A DNA stretch of 64,000 nucleotides from Bryobacter sp964387685 (GCA_964387685.1 CAYLXK010000028.1:7256-71255), one strand, 5' to 3'. Positions 1 through 9,322 are shown, counted from the first letter of the stretch. A program made the numbers and translations. The notes: generated by a model not told the origin, from the letters alone.

Positions 1-1
1 C

Positions 2-1273
2 GCCGCCGAGGTCGTTCGGCTAGCCTCCAGTCTCGGGCTGGACACCATCGTCACCGACCATCATCTGCCCGACGCGGAGATCCCGCCCGCCGTCGCCGTC
101 CTCAATCCCAATCAGCCCGGCTGCGCCTATCCAAACAAACATCTCTGCGGCGCCGGCGTTGCCTTTAAGCTCGCCCACGGTCTCTTTGCCCGCAGCCGCT
201 GGCCGCAGGCGAAAGTCGACCGCCTCCTGGAGTCTTTGCTCAAGATGGCCGCCCTGGCCACTGTCGCCGACATTGTCCCGTTGACCGGCGAAAATCGCGC
301 CATCGTCAAGCTCGGTCTCGCGGGTATGGCGGACGTTAAGAATCCCGGTCTGCGCGCGCTGCTCGATGTCGCCGGCATCCGCGCGGGCACCGCGCCCACC
401 GCGCGCCAAGTAGGCTTCCAGATCGGTCCCCGCATCAACGCCGCCGGGCGCATGGCCAGCGCCTCGGAAGTTCTCGATCTCTTCTTCACTCCCGACGCTT
501 CCCAGGCTCGCGCGATTGCCGCCGCCCTCGACGAACTGAACCGCCATCGCCAGGCCACCGAAGAGGAAATGCGCCAGGCCATTTTCTCCGGCCTCGATGC
601 CGACCCCCGGATGGGCTTGGTTCTCTACGACCCCTCCTGGCATCTGGGCGTCGCCGGCATCGTCGCCGGCCGCATTGCGGAAAAATACCGCAAACCCGTC
701 TTCGTGCTGGCCCGCGATGAAAAGGAGGGCTCGACGCTCATTAAAGGCTCCGGTCGCTCTCTTCCCGGCTTCCATCTGCTCGACGCGCTCGAATCCATGG
801 CCCACCTCTTTACGCAGCATGGGGGCCACGAACAGGCGGCCGGTGTGACCTTGGAAATGTCCCGGCTTCAGGAATTCGCCTCCTCTTTTGCCCTCTACGC
901 CGCCGCTCGCCTGAACGACGACATCCGCCGCCCGCGCTTGAAAATCGAAGCCAACGTCACAGCCTCGCAAGTCGATACCGCGCTGTTCACCGCCATCGGA
1001 CGCCTGGAGCCCTTCGGTTACCACAACCCCGCGCCGCTGCTCGCCTTGCGCGATGCCGAAGTCGTGACGCCCCCCCTCCTGATGAAGGGAAAACACATTA
1101 AGCTTACCGTCCGCCAGCAGGGCCGGCTGCTCAACCTGAAAGGCTGGAATCTGGCCGAAAGCTGCGCCTGGCTTAAGCCCGGCGCGTGTATCGATGCCGC
1201 CTTTCAGCTCGACCACGATTCCTGGGACGGTTGGGCCGCCACCATCAAGGCCGTGCGCCCCGCGATACAGTAA
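2..1273 (+). CDS. recJ: Single-stranded-DNA-specific exonuclease RecJ, 3' part
   Basis: Partial gene open at the left edge; 423 C-terminal codons are present. RecJ degrades single-stranded DNA 5' to 3' in recombination and repair. What is visible: the DHH motif TDHHLPD close to the left edge, then NPNQPG and LCGAGVAFK, the GPRINAAGRM segment that joins the two lobes, the DHHA1 signature HGGHEQAAG, and a C-terminal OB-like part with EPFGYHNPAP. This order is that of RecJ rather than of the small nano-RNases, which lack the OB-like tail. The N-terminal DHH motif I lies outside the window. The next gene starts 5 nt downstream on the same strand. Confidence 0.95.
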   Translation, partial: AAEVVRLASSLGLDTIVTDHHLPDAEIPPAVAVLNPNQPGCAYPNKHLCGAGVAFKLAHGLFARSRWPQAKVDRLLESLLKMAALATVADIVPLTGENRAIVKLGLAGMADVKNPGLRALLDVAGIRAGTAPTARQVGFQIGPRINAAGRMASASEVLDLFFTPDASQARAIAAALDELNRHRQATEEEMRQAIFSGLDADPRMGLVLYDPSWHLGVAGIVAGRIAEKYRKPVFVLARDEKEGSTLIKGSGRSLPGFHLLDALESMAHLFTQHGGHEQAAGVTLEMSRLQEFASSFALYAAARLNDDIRRPRLKIEANVTASQVDTALFTAIGRLEPFGYHNPAPLLALRDAEVVTPPLLMKGKHIKLTVRQQGRLLNLKGWNLAESCAWLKPGACIDAAFQLDHDSWDGWAATIKAVRPAIQ

Positions 1274-1278
1274 AAATC

Positions 1279-1896
1279 ATGCGGTTCCTTCTCTGCGTAC
1301 TCACCCTCTCCACCCTCGCCCTGGCCCAGCCAAAACAGCTCTTCAACGGCAAAGATCTGAACGGCTGGAAGATGACCGGCCCCGGCGAATTCACCGTCGA
1401 AGGCGGCAGCCTTGTTACCCACGGCGGCATGGGCCTTCTTTTCTACGAAGGAGAGGCCTTTGAAAACGCGAAGCTCCGCGTCGTCTTCCAAACCGCTGGC
1501 GGACGCGGCAACTCCGGCATCTTCATCCGCCTTCCGGAGAAACCCAAAGACCCCTGGTATGGCGTCCACAACGGCTACGAAGTCCAGATCGACTCCGGCG
1601 GCGACGAATGGCACCGCACCGGCGCCATCTACTCGCTTTCTAAGGCCGGCGGCGAATGGAATCAAAAGCCGGCCGGGGAATGGAACACCATGGAAATCGA
1701 GCTAAAAGGCCCTAAAACGATCGTTTCCCTGAACGGTAAAGTCGTCAACGAATACACCGAAGGCCAATCCGTTCCCGAGCGCAAAGCCTGGTACGAACCC
1801 GTCCGCGGACCCCGCCCCAACAAGGGCTACATCGGCATCCAGAACCACGACGAGAAGTCGAAAGTCTTGTTCAAGGAAATCAGCATCTCGCGCTAG
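1279..1896 (+). CDS. Secreted DUF1080 (3-keto-disaccharide hydrolase-like) protein
   Basis: 205 aa. The chosen ATG begins a signal peptide (MRFLLCVLTLSTLALAQ); an open extension upstream only overlaps recJ. The mature part opens with LFNGKDLNGWKM and continues with NSGIFIR, YEVQID and GYIGIQNH, the usual pattern of the DUF1080 family. This is a concanavalin-like beta-sandwich, abundant in Acidobacteria, Planctomycetes and Bacteroidetes, and some members act on 3-keto-glycosides. It is probably periplasmic or surface-exposed. It follows recJ by 5 nt, which suggests co-transcription more than related function. The substrate cannot be read from sequence. Confidence 0.85.
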   Translation: MRFLLCVLTLSTLALAQPKQLFNGKDLNGWKMTGPGEFTVEGGSLVTHGGMGLLFYEGEAFENAKLRVVFQTAGGRGNSGIFIRLPEKPKDPWYGVHNGYEVQIDSGGDEWHRTGAIYSLSKAGGEWNQKPAGEWNTMEIELKGPKTIVSLNGKVVNEYTEGQSVPERKAWYEPVRGPRPNKGYIGIQNHDEKSKVLFKEISISR

Positions 1897-1900
1897 TGCG

Positions 1901-2701
1901 CTACTTCTTCTTCGTTTTGTCGCCTACAAGGTTCACGCCCGCTCCCAACTCGAAGTCGCTTTTCTTCAAACCCTTGTTGAAGACCACCTCGTTGGAATAA
2001 AGCTCAAGATTGCGCTCCCCATTGCGGCTCCGCACCACGGACCAGGGCCACTGTATGCCGTCCGTTACACGGTACTTCGAATACCGCATGTCCTCTTCGT
2101 TCCAGGTCTTGTCCGTCGCATTTTGACGGCGGTACAAATGCCGCACCGGAAGCTTCGTCGATCCGTGAAAGTAGATGCTCACGGTTCGATTCTCGTTGTC
2201 CGTTACATCCACTACTTCCACCGGCTGGTTATCGAATACATCCGCGCCCCGCCGCTCAAAGATCATCCCTGGCTCATCCATCCGGCAGCGCAAGATATAG
2301 ATCGCGTTGCGCAGCATCGAATCCTGCCAGCGGGCGATCGTCGTGTCTTCCACGGGCTTCGCCCCCCGGAACGTGATGTCCCACGCCTTGCCGTTGCCCT
2401 CGAAGAGCAGCGCGTAATCAAACTTCTTGCCGAAGGCCTGCCGCTCGCGCAGCTTGACGATTTGGCCCGGGCCATCGTCGTAGAAAGTCTCAAAGCGCGC
2501 CAGACTCAGGCCGCTCAAGCGTTCCCGGTAATAGCTATACGCGCGGCCTTCCTCAGTGCGGTCCTTCATCGACAAAAACGCCGCTCCGCCCAAAGCGGCG
2601 ATGCCTTCTTCCATCAATTTGCGTCCACGCTCGGTCATCGACTGCGCCCGCACGAAAGCCGGCGCGCCCGCCGCCGCCACTAGGAACCCGCGCCGCTGCA
2701 T
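1901..2701 (-). CDS. Secreted LolA-like domain protein
   Basis: 266 aa, last gene of a three-gene minus-strand operon. The ATG overlaps the stop of the M16 gene upstream as TAATG, so translation is probably coupled. The N-terminus MQRRGFLVAAAGAPAFVRAQ has a twin-Arg, Tat-like signal. The rest is beta-rich with no catalytic motif I recognise, and resembles the open half-barrel of outer-membrane lipoprotein-sorting (LolA/LolB-like) proteins. It looks related to the C-terminal extension of the preceding M16 protein: both begin near a G-K-x(n)-AALGGAA / AAAGGAA block and end with NKGLKKSDF / NSGLKAEQL. A role with the two M16 proteins in the envelope is inferred. Confidence 0.6.
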   Translation of the reverse strand: MQRRGFLVAAAGAPAFVRAQSMTERGRKLMEEGIAALGGAAFLSMKDRTEEGRAYSYYRERLSGLSLARFETFYDDGPGQIVKLRERQAFGKKFDYALLFEGNGKAWDITFRGAKPVEDTTIARWQDSMLRNAIYILRCRMDEPGMIFERRGADVFDNQPVEVVDVTDNENRTVSIYFHGSTKLPVRHLYRRQNATDKTWNEEDMRYSKYRVTDGIQWPWSVVRSRNGERNLELYSNEVVFNKGLKKSDFELGAGVNLVGDKTKKK

Positions 2702-4815
2702 TACTCTTTGGCGCTCAACTGCTCGGCCTTCAGCCCCGAGTTGATCTTCCACTCCGTGATCACCTGCGTCACCGTCTGCCCCGCTTGTACCACCACCTGC
2801 TTGCCCGGCAGCTTCAATCCGTCCACATCCTTATAATCGGAAACCGCCACTTCCATGGGCATGCCGTTTTCCGTGAGCGCAAGCTTCGTCACCATCATTG
2901 TCGCCGGGTCGTAGCTCAAGCGCACAACCGGCGCACCGGTGTCGGCCACCTCCAACACGCCATCCTGCACGAAATTCACCTGCCGCCCTGGCATGCTTTC
3001 AGCGCCTTGCATCAGAGCGAAATAGCCCCGGGCCAACTGCGCCTTCACCTGCGCCACAAACGGCGGCGGCAAGGGCTGCTCGCCCTGCGGTGCCTTGATA
3101 AAGCCGCCTTTGCCGTCGAAATAGACGATCGTCTTGCCAAAAGGCAGTTCATTTGTCTGCCGGAAAAAGCTAGGCTTCAACCACTGGTTCGTCTGCTTGA
3201 TCTTCATCTTGTTGCCGCCCATGGGCAATTCGCTGTCCACTACTTGCGTCCAATCATTGATCTGTGCGAACTTCGCGGCCCCACCGGCGGCGGCGATCAG
3301 CTTCGCGTGCATTTCCTTGCCCTTCGCCAGGCTGGCCGAATCGGACTTGGCGCCCTCCTGTTTCGGTTCCGGAATTGAGATATCCAATTTCTTTACCGGA
3401 CCCATCGATTCCAGTGACTTCGCAAATTCCTCCGTCTTGCCCACCGCCACCACCGTAAAGTCCTGCGGGCGAATATACTCTTTCGCCACGCGCTGGATAT
3501 CCGCCGCCGTCACCTTGGCCACCGCGTCCTTGTATTGATTGATGAAGTCTCGAGGATAGCCGAAAAACTCGTAGGTCATCAGCCGGTTCAAAGTCTTCGA
3601 CGGCGAGTCGAAGTTAAACACAAAGCTGTTCTCGACGCGCTGCTTGGCGGCGGCCAGTTCCGCCGGCCCCACCATCTCGTCCTGCATTCGCTTCACTTCT
3701 TTGAGCGACGCCTCAATCGCGTCCTTCGTCGTCGACGCCTTCGTCGAACCATAAATGCGGAACGTGCCTTCATGGCTATAATCGGCCGCCCATGCGCCGC
3801 TGATCATATAGGCCAGGCTCAAATCGCTACGCACCTTCTGAAAGAGGCGGCTCGAAAAGCTGCCGCCCAGAATGTCGGCCATCACGTCCAGCACCGGATA
3901 ATCCTTATCGCTCAGCTTCCCGCCCAGGTGCCCGATCAGGAAAAACGTCTGCTCGCTGTCGCTCTTCTCGGCCACATACACGCCCTTCGCGTTCTGCTTG
4001 CTCACCGACGGATACTGCGGCACTGCCGGACGCGTCACCGTCCAATCCGCGAACAACTTCGTCAACTTCGCCTTCATCTCGGCGGTATCGAAATCGCCCT
4101 GCACCGCCAGCATCGTATTCGCCGGGAAGAAATAGCGGTCATGCCAGGCCACCATGTCCTCGCGCTTCACCGCGCCGATTGTCGCGTATTCTTCCCGTTC
4201 ACCATAGGGGGTGTCCTTGCCGTAAATGAGATTCTGAAACTCCCGTCCCACAATCGAGCCCGGAGAATCGTTACGCCGGGAGATCCCGCTCCGCGCCTGC
4301 GTCAGCGCCAGGTCCACCTTGTCTTGGGCAAACGCGGGCTGCATCAGCACTTCCTTAAACAGCGCCAGCACGTCGTCGGTGTTTTCTTTCAGACAGCTAA
4401 AGCCCAGGCTCCCGCGTTCGTTGCCGATGCTCGCTTCCACGCTCGCCGCCATGCCTTCCAGCTTCGCGTTCAATTCGTCGGCGCTGCGCTGCTTGGTGCC
4501 GCCGGAGCGCATCACCTGCCCGGTCAGGCCTGCCAGGCCCGCCTTTTCCGCCGTCTCAAGAATTGCCCCGGTGCGCACTACCAGGCTCCCGCTCAACAAC
4601 GGCAATTCGTGATTTTCCAGCAGCTTCACGCGCATCCCGTTGGGCAGCGTGAACTCTTCAATCTTCGGCAACTCCACCGCGCGCAAGGCCGGATACTTCA
4701 GCGTTTGATAGTACGGCGTAGCGGTAGAGCCGGGCTTGGCAGCGGTCTTCGGCGCCGGCTTGTTTTGCGCCACCAGGACGCCTGCCAGAAGGATACTCAG
4801 GATCGTTGTTTTCAT
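2701..4815 (-). CDS. M16 family peptidase-like protein, inactive, with LolA-like tail
   Basis: 704 aa. The ATG at 4815 has GGAG 8 nt upstream and begins a signal peptide (MKTTILSILLAGVLVAQ); a GTG three codons earlier is the alternative. Residues ~50-480 have the M16 two-lobe pattern, including DTPYGEREEY and KVRSDLSLAYMI. The zinc motif HxxEH is replaced by GLTGQVMRSGG, so this is the non-catalytic partner type seen in heterodimeric M16B proteases. Residues ~490-704 form an extra LolA-like domain. The catalytic M16 gene ends 14 nt upstream, which fits a heterodimer. The protein is probably periplasmic. Confidence 0.85.
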   Translation of the reverse strand: MKTTILSILLAGVLVAQNKPAPKTAAKPGSTATPYYQTLKYPALRAVELPKIEEFTLPNGMRVKLLENHELPLLSGSLVVRTGAILETAEKAGLAGLTGQVMRSGGTKQRSADELNAKLEGMAASVEASIGNERGSLGFSCLKENTDDVLALFKEVLMQPAFAQDKVDLALTQARSGISRRNDSPGSIVGREFQNLIYGKDTPYGEREEYATIGAVKREDMVAWHDRYFFPANTMLAVQGDFDTAEMKAKLTKLFADWTVTRPAVPQYPSVSKQNAKGVYVAEKSDSEQTFFLIGHLGGKLSDKDYPVLDVMADILGGSFSSRLFQKVRSDLSLAYMISGAWAADYSHEGTFRIYGSTKASTTKDAIEASLKEVKRMQDEMVGPAELAAAKQRVENSFVFNFDSPSKTLNRLMTYEFFGYPRDFINQYKDAVAKVTAADIQRVAKEYIRPQDFTVVAVGKTEEFAKSLESMGPVKKLDISIPEPKQEGAKSDSASLAKGKEMHAKLIAAAGGAAKFAQINDWTQVVDSELPMGGNKMKIKQTNQWLKPSFFRQTNELPFGKTIVYFDGKGGFIKAPQGEQPLPPPFVAQVKAQLARGYFALMQGAESMPGRQVNFVQDGVLEVADTGAPVVRLSYDPATMMVTKLALTENGMPMEVAVSDYKDVDGLKLPGKQVVVQAGQTVTQVITEWKINSGLKAEQLSAKE

Positions 4816-4829
4816 TGCGTGCACTCCTT

Positions 4830-6326
4830 CTACTTCTTCGCCATTTGCTTGGCCGGCACCAGCGTCGCCACCGTCCGGGACTTCGCGTTCAAATACTTCT
4901 GCGCCGCCGCCATCACATCGTCCGGCGTCACCTTGTCCAAATCGTCCAACTGCTTAAAGAGCATCCGCCAGTCCCCAAACAACCCCTTCGTCGTCGCCAG
5001 GTTCTGCGCCATGCCGCCATTGGAATCCAGGCTCCGGATCAATTGCGCGCGCAGTTGCGTCTTCACGCGCTTCAAATCCGTCTCGGGCACCTTCTGCGTC
5101 TTCAGCCGCTCGACAATTGCGTACATCTCCTTCTCGCAGTCTTCGCTGGTCTTACCCGCATTCGGCACCGCGAAAAGAATAAACAAGTTCTCGCGCTTGG
5201 CGCCAGGGAAGCTCGCCTGCGCAATCGCCGCCAGCGCCGTTTTCTTCTCCTGCACGATCTCTTTGTTGAAATAGCTTGTGCGCCCCGCCCCCAGCAAGCC
5301 CGCCATCACGTCAAACAGCACATCGTCCTTGTCCAGCACGCTCGGCCGCTTATATCCCACCGCCACAATCGGCTGCGATTGCGTTTCCACCACCAGGCGC
5401 TTCTCGCCGAACTGCTCGTTTTCTTTCGTCACCTGCCCAGTCGGCTTCGGCGCCGCGGGCATCTTGGCGAAATACTTCTCGGCCAGCCGTTTCACTTCCT
5501 TGGGGTCCACATCGCCCGCAATGCCAATCACGATATTCGACGGCACATAGTACATCTTGCGAAAGGCCTGCGCGTCGCTCCACCGGTAGCTTTCAATATC
5601 GGAAGGTACGCCCGCCGGGTGCGTCCGGTATGGGCTGGTCGCAAACGCCACGGTCAGCATTTCGTATACCAGCCGTCCCTGCGGATTGGATTCCACGGCC
5701 ATCCGGTACTCCTCCCGGATCACGCCGCGCTCGTTATAAAACTCGCGAAACACCGGGTTGAGAAAGCGGTCGCTCTCCATCGCAAACCAAAGTTCCAACT
5801 TATTCGCCGGCAGCGCCATGATGTACGCAGTTTCGTCCAGGCTGGTAAACGCATTCAAACCGACGGCGCCGTTCTCCTCCAGCACCTTCGTGAAGCGTTC
5901 CTTATCCACAAAGCCATTCGCCACCTCGATCGCTTTCTTCAAGGCCTCGTCCAGCGTCTTCACCTTGGCCGCGTCCGCTTGTAACCCCTTGCCCTTCTCC
6001 GCGCTCAAGGCGTCATAAGCGGCCTCTACATCCGCCATGGCCTTCTTCTCGGCGCTGCCGTTCAGAGTGCCCACTGTGTTCGTGCCCTTGAACGCCATAT
6101 GTTCGAACATGTGCGCCAGACCCGATTGCCCCTTGGGGTCGTCCGCCGAGCCCGCATTCACGCGGCTGAAGAAGCTCACTACGGGAGCTTGGTGGCGCTC
6201 GTAGACGATAAAGGTCAGACCGTTGGCCAGCGTAAATTCCGTGACGCGCTTTTCGATATCGGCCAAGTTCTGGCCCAATAACGCGGCTGGCAGCAGTGCG
6301 GCCAACGCCCATTTGAGGTTTTTCAT
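4830..6326 (-). CDS. M16 family zinc metallopeptidase, active subunit
   Basis: 498 aa with N-terminal signal MKNLKWALAALLPAALLGQ. The inverted zinc motif HMFEH is at residues 72-76 (AHMFEHMAFKGT) and the second M16 lobe follows after ~250. The conserved substrate-side segment VRTQLRAQL-type near the end is present as VKTQLRAQLIRSLD. First gene of a minus-strand operon with the inactive M16 partner and a LolA-like protein. It probably degrades peptides in the periplasm. It is transcribed divergently from the thioesterase gene, whose ATG is 55 nt away. Confidence 0.93.
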   Translation of the reverse strand: MKNLKWALAALLPAALLGQNLADIEKRVTEFTLANGLTFIVYERHQAPVVSFFSRVNAGSADDPKGQSGLAHMFEHMAFKGTNTVGTLNGSAEKKAMADVEAAYDALSAEKGKGLQADAAKVKTLDEALKKAIEVANGFVDKERFTKVLEENGAVGLNAFTSLDETAYIMALPANKLELWFAMESDRFLNPVFREFYNERGVIREEYRMAVESNPQGRLVYEMLTVAFATSPYRTHPAGVPSDIESYRWSDAQAFRKMYYVPSNIVIGIAGDVDPKEVKRLAEKYFAKMPAAPKPTGQVTKENEQFGEKRLVVETQSQPIVAVGYKRPSVLDKDDVLFDVMAGLLGAGRTSYFNKEIVQEKKTALAAIAQASFPGAKRENLFILFAVPNAGKTSEDCEKEMYAIVERLKTQKVPETDLKRVKTQLRAQLIRSLDSNGGMAQNLATTKGLFGDWRMLFKQLDDLDKVTPDDVMAAAQKYLNAKSRTVATLVPAKQMAKK

Positions 6327-6381
6327 AGGTTTCGGAGCTATTCCCTGTTACCCGAATTATGCCACGCTATGCTGGCCTTAC

Positions 6382-6792
6382 ATGCTGGAACACACGACGC
6401 AGCTCCGGGTTCGCTATGCCGAAACGGATCAGATGGGCGTGGTTTATCACGCCAATTACGTGGTCTGGATGGAGGTCGGCCGCGTCGAGGCTCTGCGCTC
6501 GATCGGGCTTATCTACGCCGAAATGGAAGCCGCCGGACTCCTTGTCGCCGTCATCGGGGTGAGCGTCGAATACAAAGCCGCCGCCCGCTACGACGACCTC
6601 GTCAACGTCACCGCCCGCGTCGTCGAAATCCAAAGCCGCATGATGAAGCTCCACTACGAAATCACCCGCGCCCGCGATGGCGCGCTGCTCGCGCGCGGCG
6701 AAACGCGCCACCTTTTTGTCAATCGTGAAATGAAACCCCTTCGTTTGCCGGCCCACTACCATGCGGCTTTTCTGGGCACTCCCACTCCTTAG
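6382..6792 (+). CDS. Acyl-CoA thioesterase, YbgC/4-hydroxybenzoyl-CoA family
   Basis: 136 aa hot-dog protein. The start is chosen at the ATG giving MLEHTTQLRVRYAETDQMG. The family signature follows: RYAETDQMGVVYHANYVVW with the catalytic Asp, then MEVGRVE on the long helix. Members hydrolyse acyl-CoA thioesters in the cytoplasm; E. coli YbgC associates with the Tol-Pal system. Here the neighbour downstream is an envelope gene that overlaps it by 32 nt. No tol or pal genes lie in the window, so the Tol link is not supported here. Confidence 0.9.
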   Translation: MLEHTTQLRVRYAETDQMGVVYHANYVVWMEVGRVEALRSIGLIYAEMEAAGLLVAVIGVSVEYKAAARYDDLVNVTARVVEIQSRMMKLHYEITRARDGALLARGETRHLFVNREMKPLRLPAHYHAAFLGTPTP

Positions 6793-8842
6793 CGCTTCTC
6801 TTTGCGCCGCCCCGAAGGACCTTGCGCCCTTCTTTGGCCAGCGCAGCGGCAGCGCTCTGCTTTGGGACCTCGAAACCAATTCGCTCGCCGGCGTCTGGAA
6901 CGAAAGCCGAACCCAAGCCACGCCGTTTCGTCCCGGCTCTCTGCTCAAGCCCTTTACCTTTGCCGCCCTGCTCGAGAACGGCCTTTACTCTCCTTCCACC
7001 AAAATCCCCTGCCAGGAAGGCGCTCTCTCCGGCGAAGAGGCCCTTGCCTATTCCTGCAACGAATACTTTGACGATGCCGCCAAGCGCCTGGGCCCGGAGG
7101 ACCTCACCCGCGGCTACGCCCGCTTTGGCCTCGACTCGTCCAGCCCCACCATCAAGCTGGCCACCTTCCTCCCCGTCTGGCGCCGCCTGGTTGCCCGACA
7201 CCGCGAGGCTCGCCTCGCCCCTCTCTTTGCCGGTCTCCGTAAAGCCGTCGAATTCGGCACCGCCCACCTGGCCTCCCATCCGCGCGTCCCCGTCGCCGGC
7301 AAAACCGGCACCATGCGCGGCACGGCCTCGTTTGCCGGCTTTGCTCCGTTCGACAAACCACGCTATCTGCTGCTCATCCATCTCGATTCCGGCTCCGGCG
7401 GTGGCGATGCCGCGCCCTTTGCCGGCCAGATCTTCTCGAGCCTCTTCGCCCAACCCTTGAAGCCCTTCGACCCCAGCCGCGTCCGCGTCCGCCTCTTCTG
7501 GCAAAGCCCGCCCACGCAACTCAATCTCCCGCCCGGCTCCTACCCAGCCGGTACGGAAATCATCGCGGCCTCAAGCCGCCTTCTCGCCCCCGGGCCCCTC
7601 GAAGTCCGCCAAGAAAATGGCCGCTATCTCATCGACTCGGACGTCGCCCTCGAGGCCTACCTCGCCGCCGTCCTCCACGGCGAGGCCGCAGGCTTCCGCC
7701 ACCCTGCTTCCCGCCAAGCCATGGCCGTCGCCGCCCGCACCTACGCCGCCCACTTCCGCGGCCGCCATGCCGAGGAAGGCTTCGACTTCTGCGACACCAC
7801 CCACTGCCAGGACGCCCGCTTCGTCCTTAACCCCCGCGCGGACTTGATCGAGGCCGTCGAGTCCACCGCCGGCGAATTGCTCTGGCATCAAGGCAAAGCC
7901 GCCGCCGCTTACTACCACGCCGATTCCGGTGGCCAACTCGAAACTTCCCCCGACGCGCCTTTCCTCAAGCAACGCCCCGACCCCTGGTGGCGCGATGAGG
8001 GCAACGCCCTTTGGACTTGGCGCATCCGCGCCGCGGACCTCGCCTCCGCCCTGCGCCTCACTCTCGTCACCCCGCAATTCCGCATCGTCTCCCGCGAACC
8101 CTCCGGCCGTGCCCGCGGTCTCGACGTCTTTGGCCACCCCGCCGAAGCCGCCGCCTTCCGTACCGCCGTCGGCCGCGCGCTCGGTTGGGAAAAACTGCCC
8201 AGCCGCCTCTTTGAAGTCCAGCGCCTGGAACGCGATCTCGTCTTCACTGGCCGCGGCCGCGGCCATGGCCTGGGCCTCCCCCAAACCAGCGCCGAACGCA
8301 TGGCCGCCGCCGGTCGCGACTACCGCGCCATCCTCGCCGAATATTACCCTGGCACCGCCCTCGGCCTGAACCCGCGCGGCCTCACCTGGCAACTGCGCAA
8401 ACACGGCAAGCTCCGCCTCTACACGACCAATCCTGCCCAGGACGCGCGGCTTCTTCCCCTCGCCGCCGCCGAATTAGCCAAGCTCGAAACCGACCTAAAG
8501 CTCCACGCCGAGCCCGTCCTCCGCATCTACCCTAGCCGCGCCGCCTTCCGCGACTCGACTGGCCTCACAGCCCCCCTCGCTGGCGCCACCCGCGGCCGTC
8601 ACATTCAATTGCCTCCACAGCCCAGCCTCTCCACGCTGCGCCATGAAATCTTGCATGCTCTGCTCGAAACCAACACCACCCAGCGCCACCCTCTCTGGTT
8701 CCGCGAAGGCCTCGTTCAAGCCTGGCTCGGCGAATCCAGCGCCGACAGCCTACGCGTGCAAGCCCTCTTCCGGCGCTACGGTCGCGATCGGGTGCTGAGC
8801 TTCTGGCGGAGCGGTCTGCCGCCCGGCGAAATCCAGCAATAA
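6761..8842 (+). CDS. Penicillin-binding-like / SpoIID / peptidase MA-like fusion protein
   Basis: 693 aa with a signal peptide (MRLFWALPLLSASLCA). Three modules can be read. Residues ~25-235 have all three serine transpeptidase/beta-lactamase motifs: SLLK (60-63), SCN (98-100) and KTGT (181-184). Residues ~260-535 match SpoIID/LytB: VALEAYLAAVLHGEA, ARTYAAHF, YYHADSGG, and GRGRGHGLGLPQTSAERMA. Residues ~545-693 carry HEILH (628-632) and REGL (648-651), a gluzincin zinc site like peptidase MA-like proteins. SpoIID cleaves glycan strands, so the protein probably remodels peptidoglycan outside the membrane. The transpeptidase module is short and may be a carboxypeptidase or a degenerate sensor. 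It overlaps the thioesterase gene by 32 nt. Confidence 0.85.
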   Translation: MRLFWALPLLSASLCAAPKDLAPFFGQRSGSALLWDLETNSLAGVWNESRTQATPFRPGSLLKPFTFAALLENGLYSPSTKIPCQEGALSGEEALAYSCNEYFDDAAKRLGPEDLTRGYARFGLDSSSPTIKLATFLPVWRRLVARHREARLAPLFAGLRKAVEFGTAHLASHPRVPVAGKTGTMRGTASFAGFAPFDKPRYLLLIHLDSGSGGGDAAPFAGQIFSSLFAQPLKPFDPSRVRVRLFWQSPPTQLNLPPGSYPAGTEIIAASSRLLAPGPLEVRQENGRYLIDSDVALEAYLAAVLHGEAAGFRHPASRQAMAVAARTYAAHFRGRHAEEGFDFCDTTHCQDARFVLNPRADLIEAVESTAGELLWHQGKAAAAYYHADSGGQLETSPDAPFLKQRPDPWWRDEGNALWTWRIRAADLASALRLTLVTPQFRIVSREPSGRARGLDVFGHPAEAAAFRTAVGRALGWEKLPSRLFEVQRLERDLVFTGRGRGHGLGLPQTSAERMAAAGRDYRAILAEYYPGTALGLNPRGLTWQLRKHGKLRLYTTNPAQDARLLPLAAAELAKLETDLKLHAEPVLRIYPSRAAFRDSTGLTAPLAGATRGRHIQLPPQPSLSTLRHEILHALLETNTTQRHPLWFREGLVQAWLGESSADSLRVQALFRRYGRDRVLSFWRSGLPPGEIQQ

Positions 8843-9322
8843 ACCCCAGCCGCCATAGAAGAAAAGCGCTGCCATCCCCAGTCGAATCCCTAGACTCGCC
8901 ATCTCTAGCCCCAAGCCCTGCACCGGCGGCTTCCACATCACCAACGCCACCGCGGGCAGAAAACTCATCGCCAGAATCGCCACCGCGCTCGCCAAATAGC
9001 GCAATTCAAAATACACCCGCCACCTTCCCGCCACCGCACTCGGGAAAATCACCATCAGCCAAAGCGGTATCACGACCAACGCTGCCGATAACTTCCAAAA
9101 GAAAAGCCCCAATAGCAATACCGCCGGCACACACCACAGCCAATTCTTCGGCCGCCCCAATCCAAAGGCGTCCAGCCACGAGAGCGCGAGTACAATCACC
9201 AGCCCCACGCCCACGTTCAGCGCAATCTGCGCATACGAACCCACGCCAATGCCCAGCCATCCGTAGGCCAGCGCCGCCACCAGCGATTGACCCACAATTT
9301 GTACTCCAATTTTGAACACCAT
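8750..9322 (-). CDS. Multi-pass membrane protein of unknown function
   Basis: 190 aa. The ATG overlaps the stop of the alpha-2-macroglobulin gene as TAATG. Around five or six hydrophobic helices can be seen, for example VVIVLALSW-type, AVLLLGLFFW and ALFFYGGWGLLL segments, and then a short polar tail. I do not recognise a family. The last 93 nt run antisense to the 3' end of the fusion gene, so the C-terminal tail could be shorter in reality if a frame error exists. The coupling to the A2M gene suggests a helper or anchor for that protein. Confidence 0.65.
   Translation of the reverse strand: MVFKIGVQIVGQSLVAALAYGWLGIGVGSYAQIALNVGVGLVIVLALSWLDAFGLGRPKNWLWCVPAVLLLGLFFWKLSAALVVIPLWLMVIFPSAVAGRWRVYFELRYLASAVAILAMSFLPAVALVMWKPPVQGLGLEMASLGIRLGMAALFFYGGWGLLLDFAGRQTAPPEAQHPIATVAPEEGLHA

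Noticed and set aside
3535..5274. 579-aa plus-strand frame over the M16 genes
   Set aside because: Arg/His/Leu-rich shadow; the M16 motifs on the other strand are clear.
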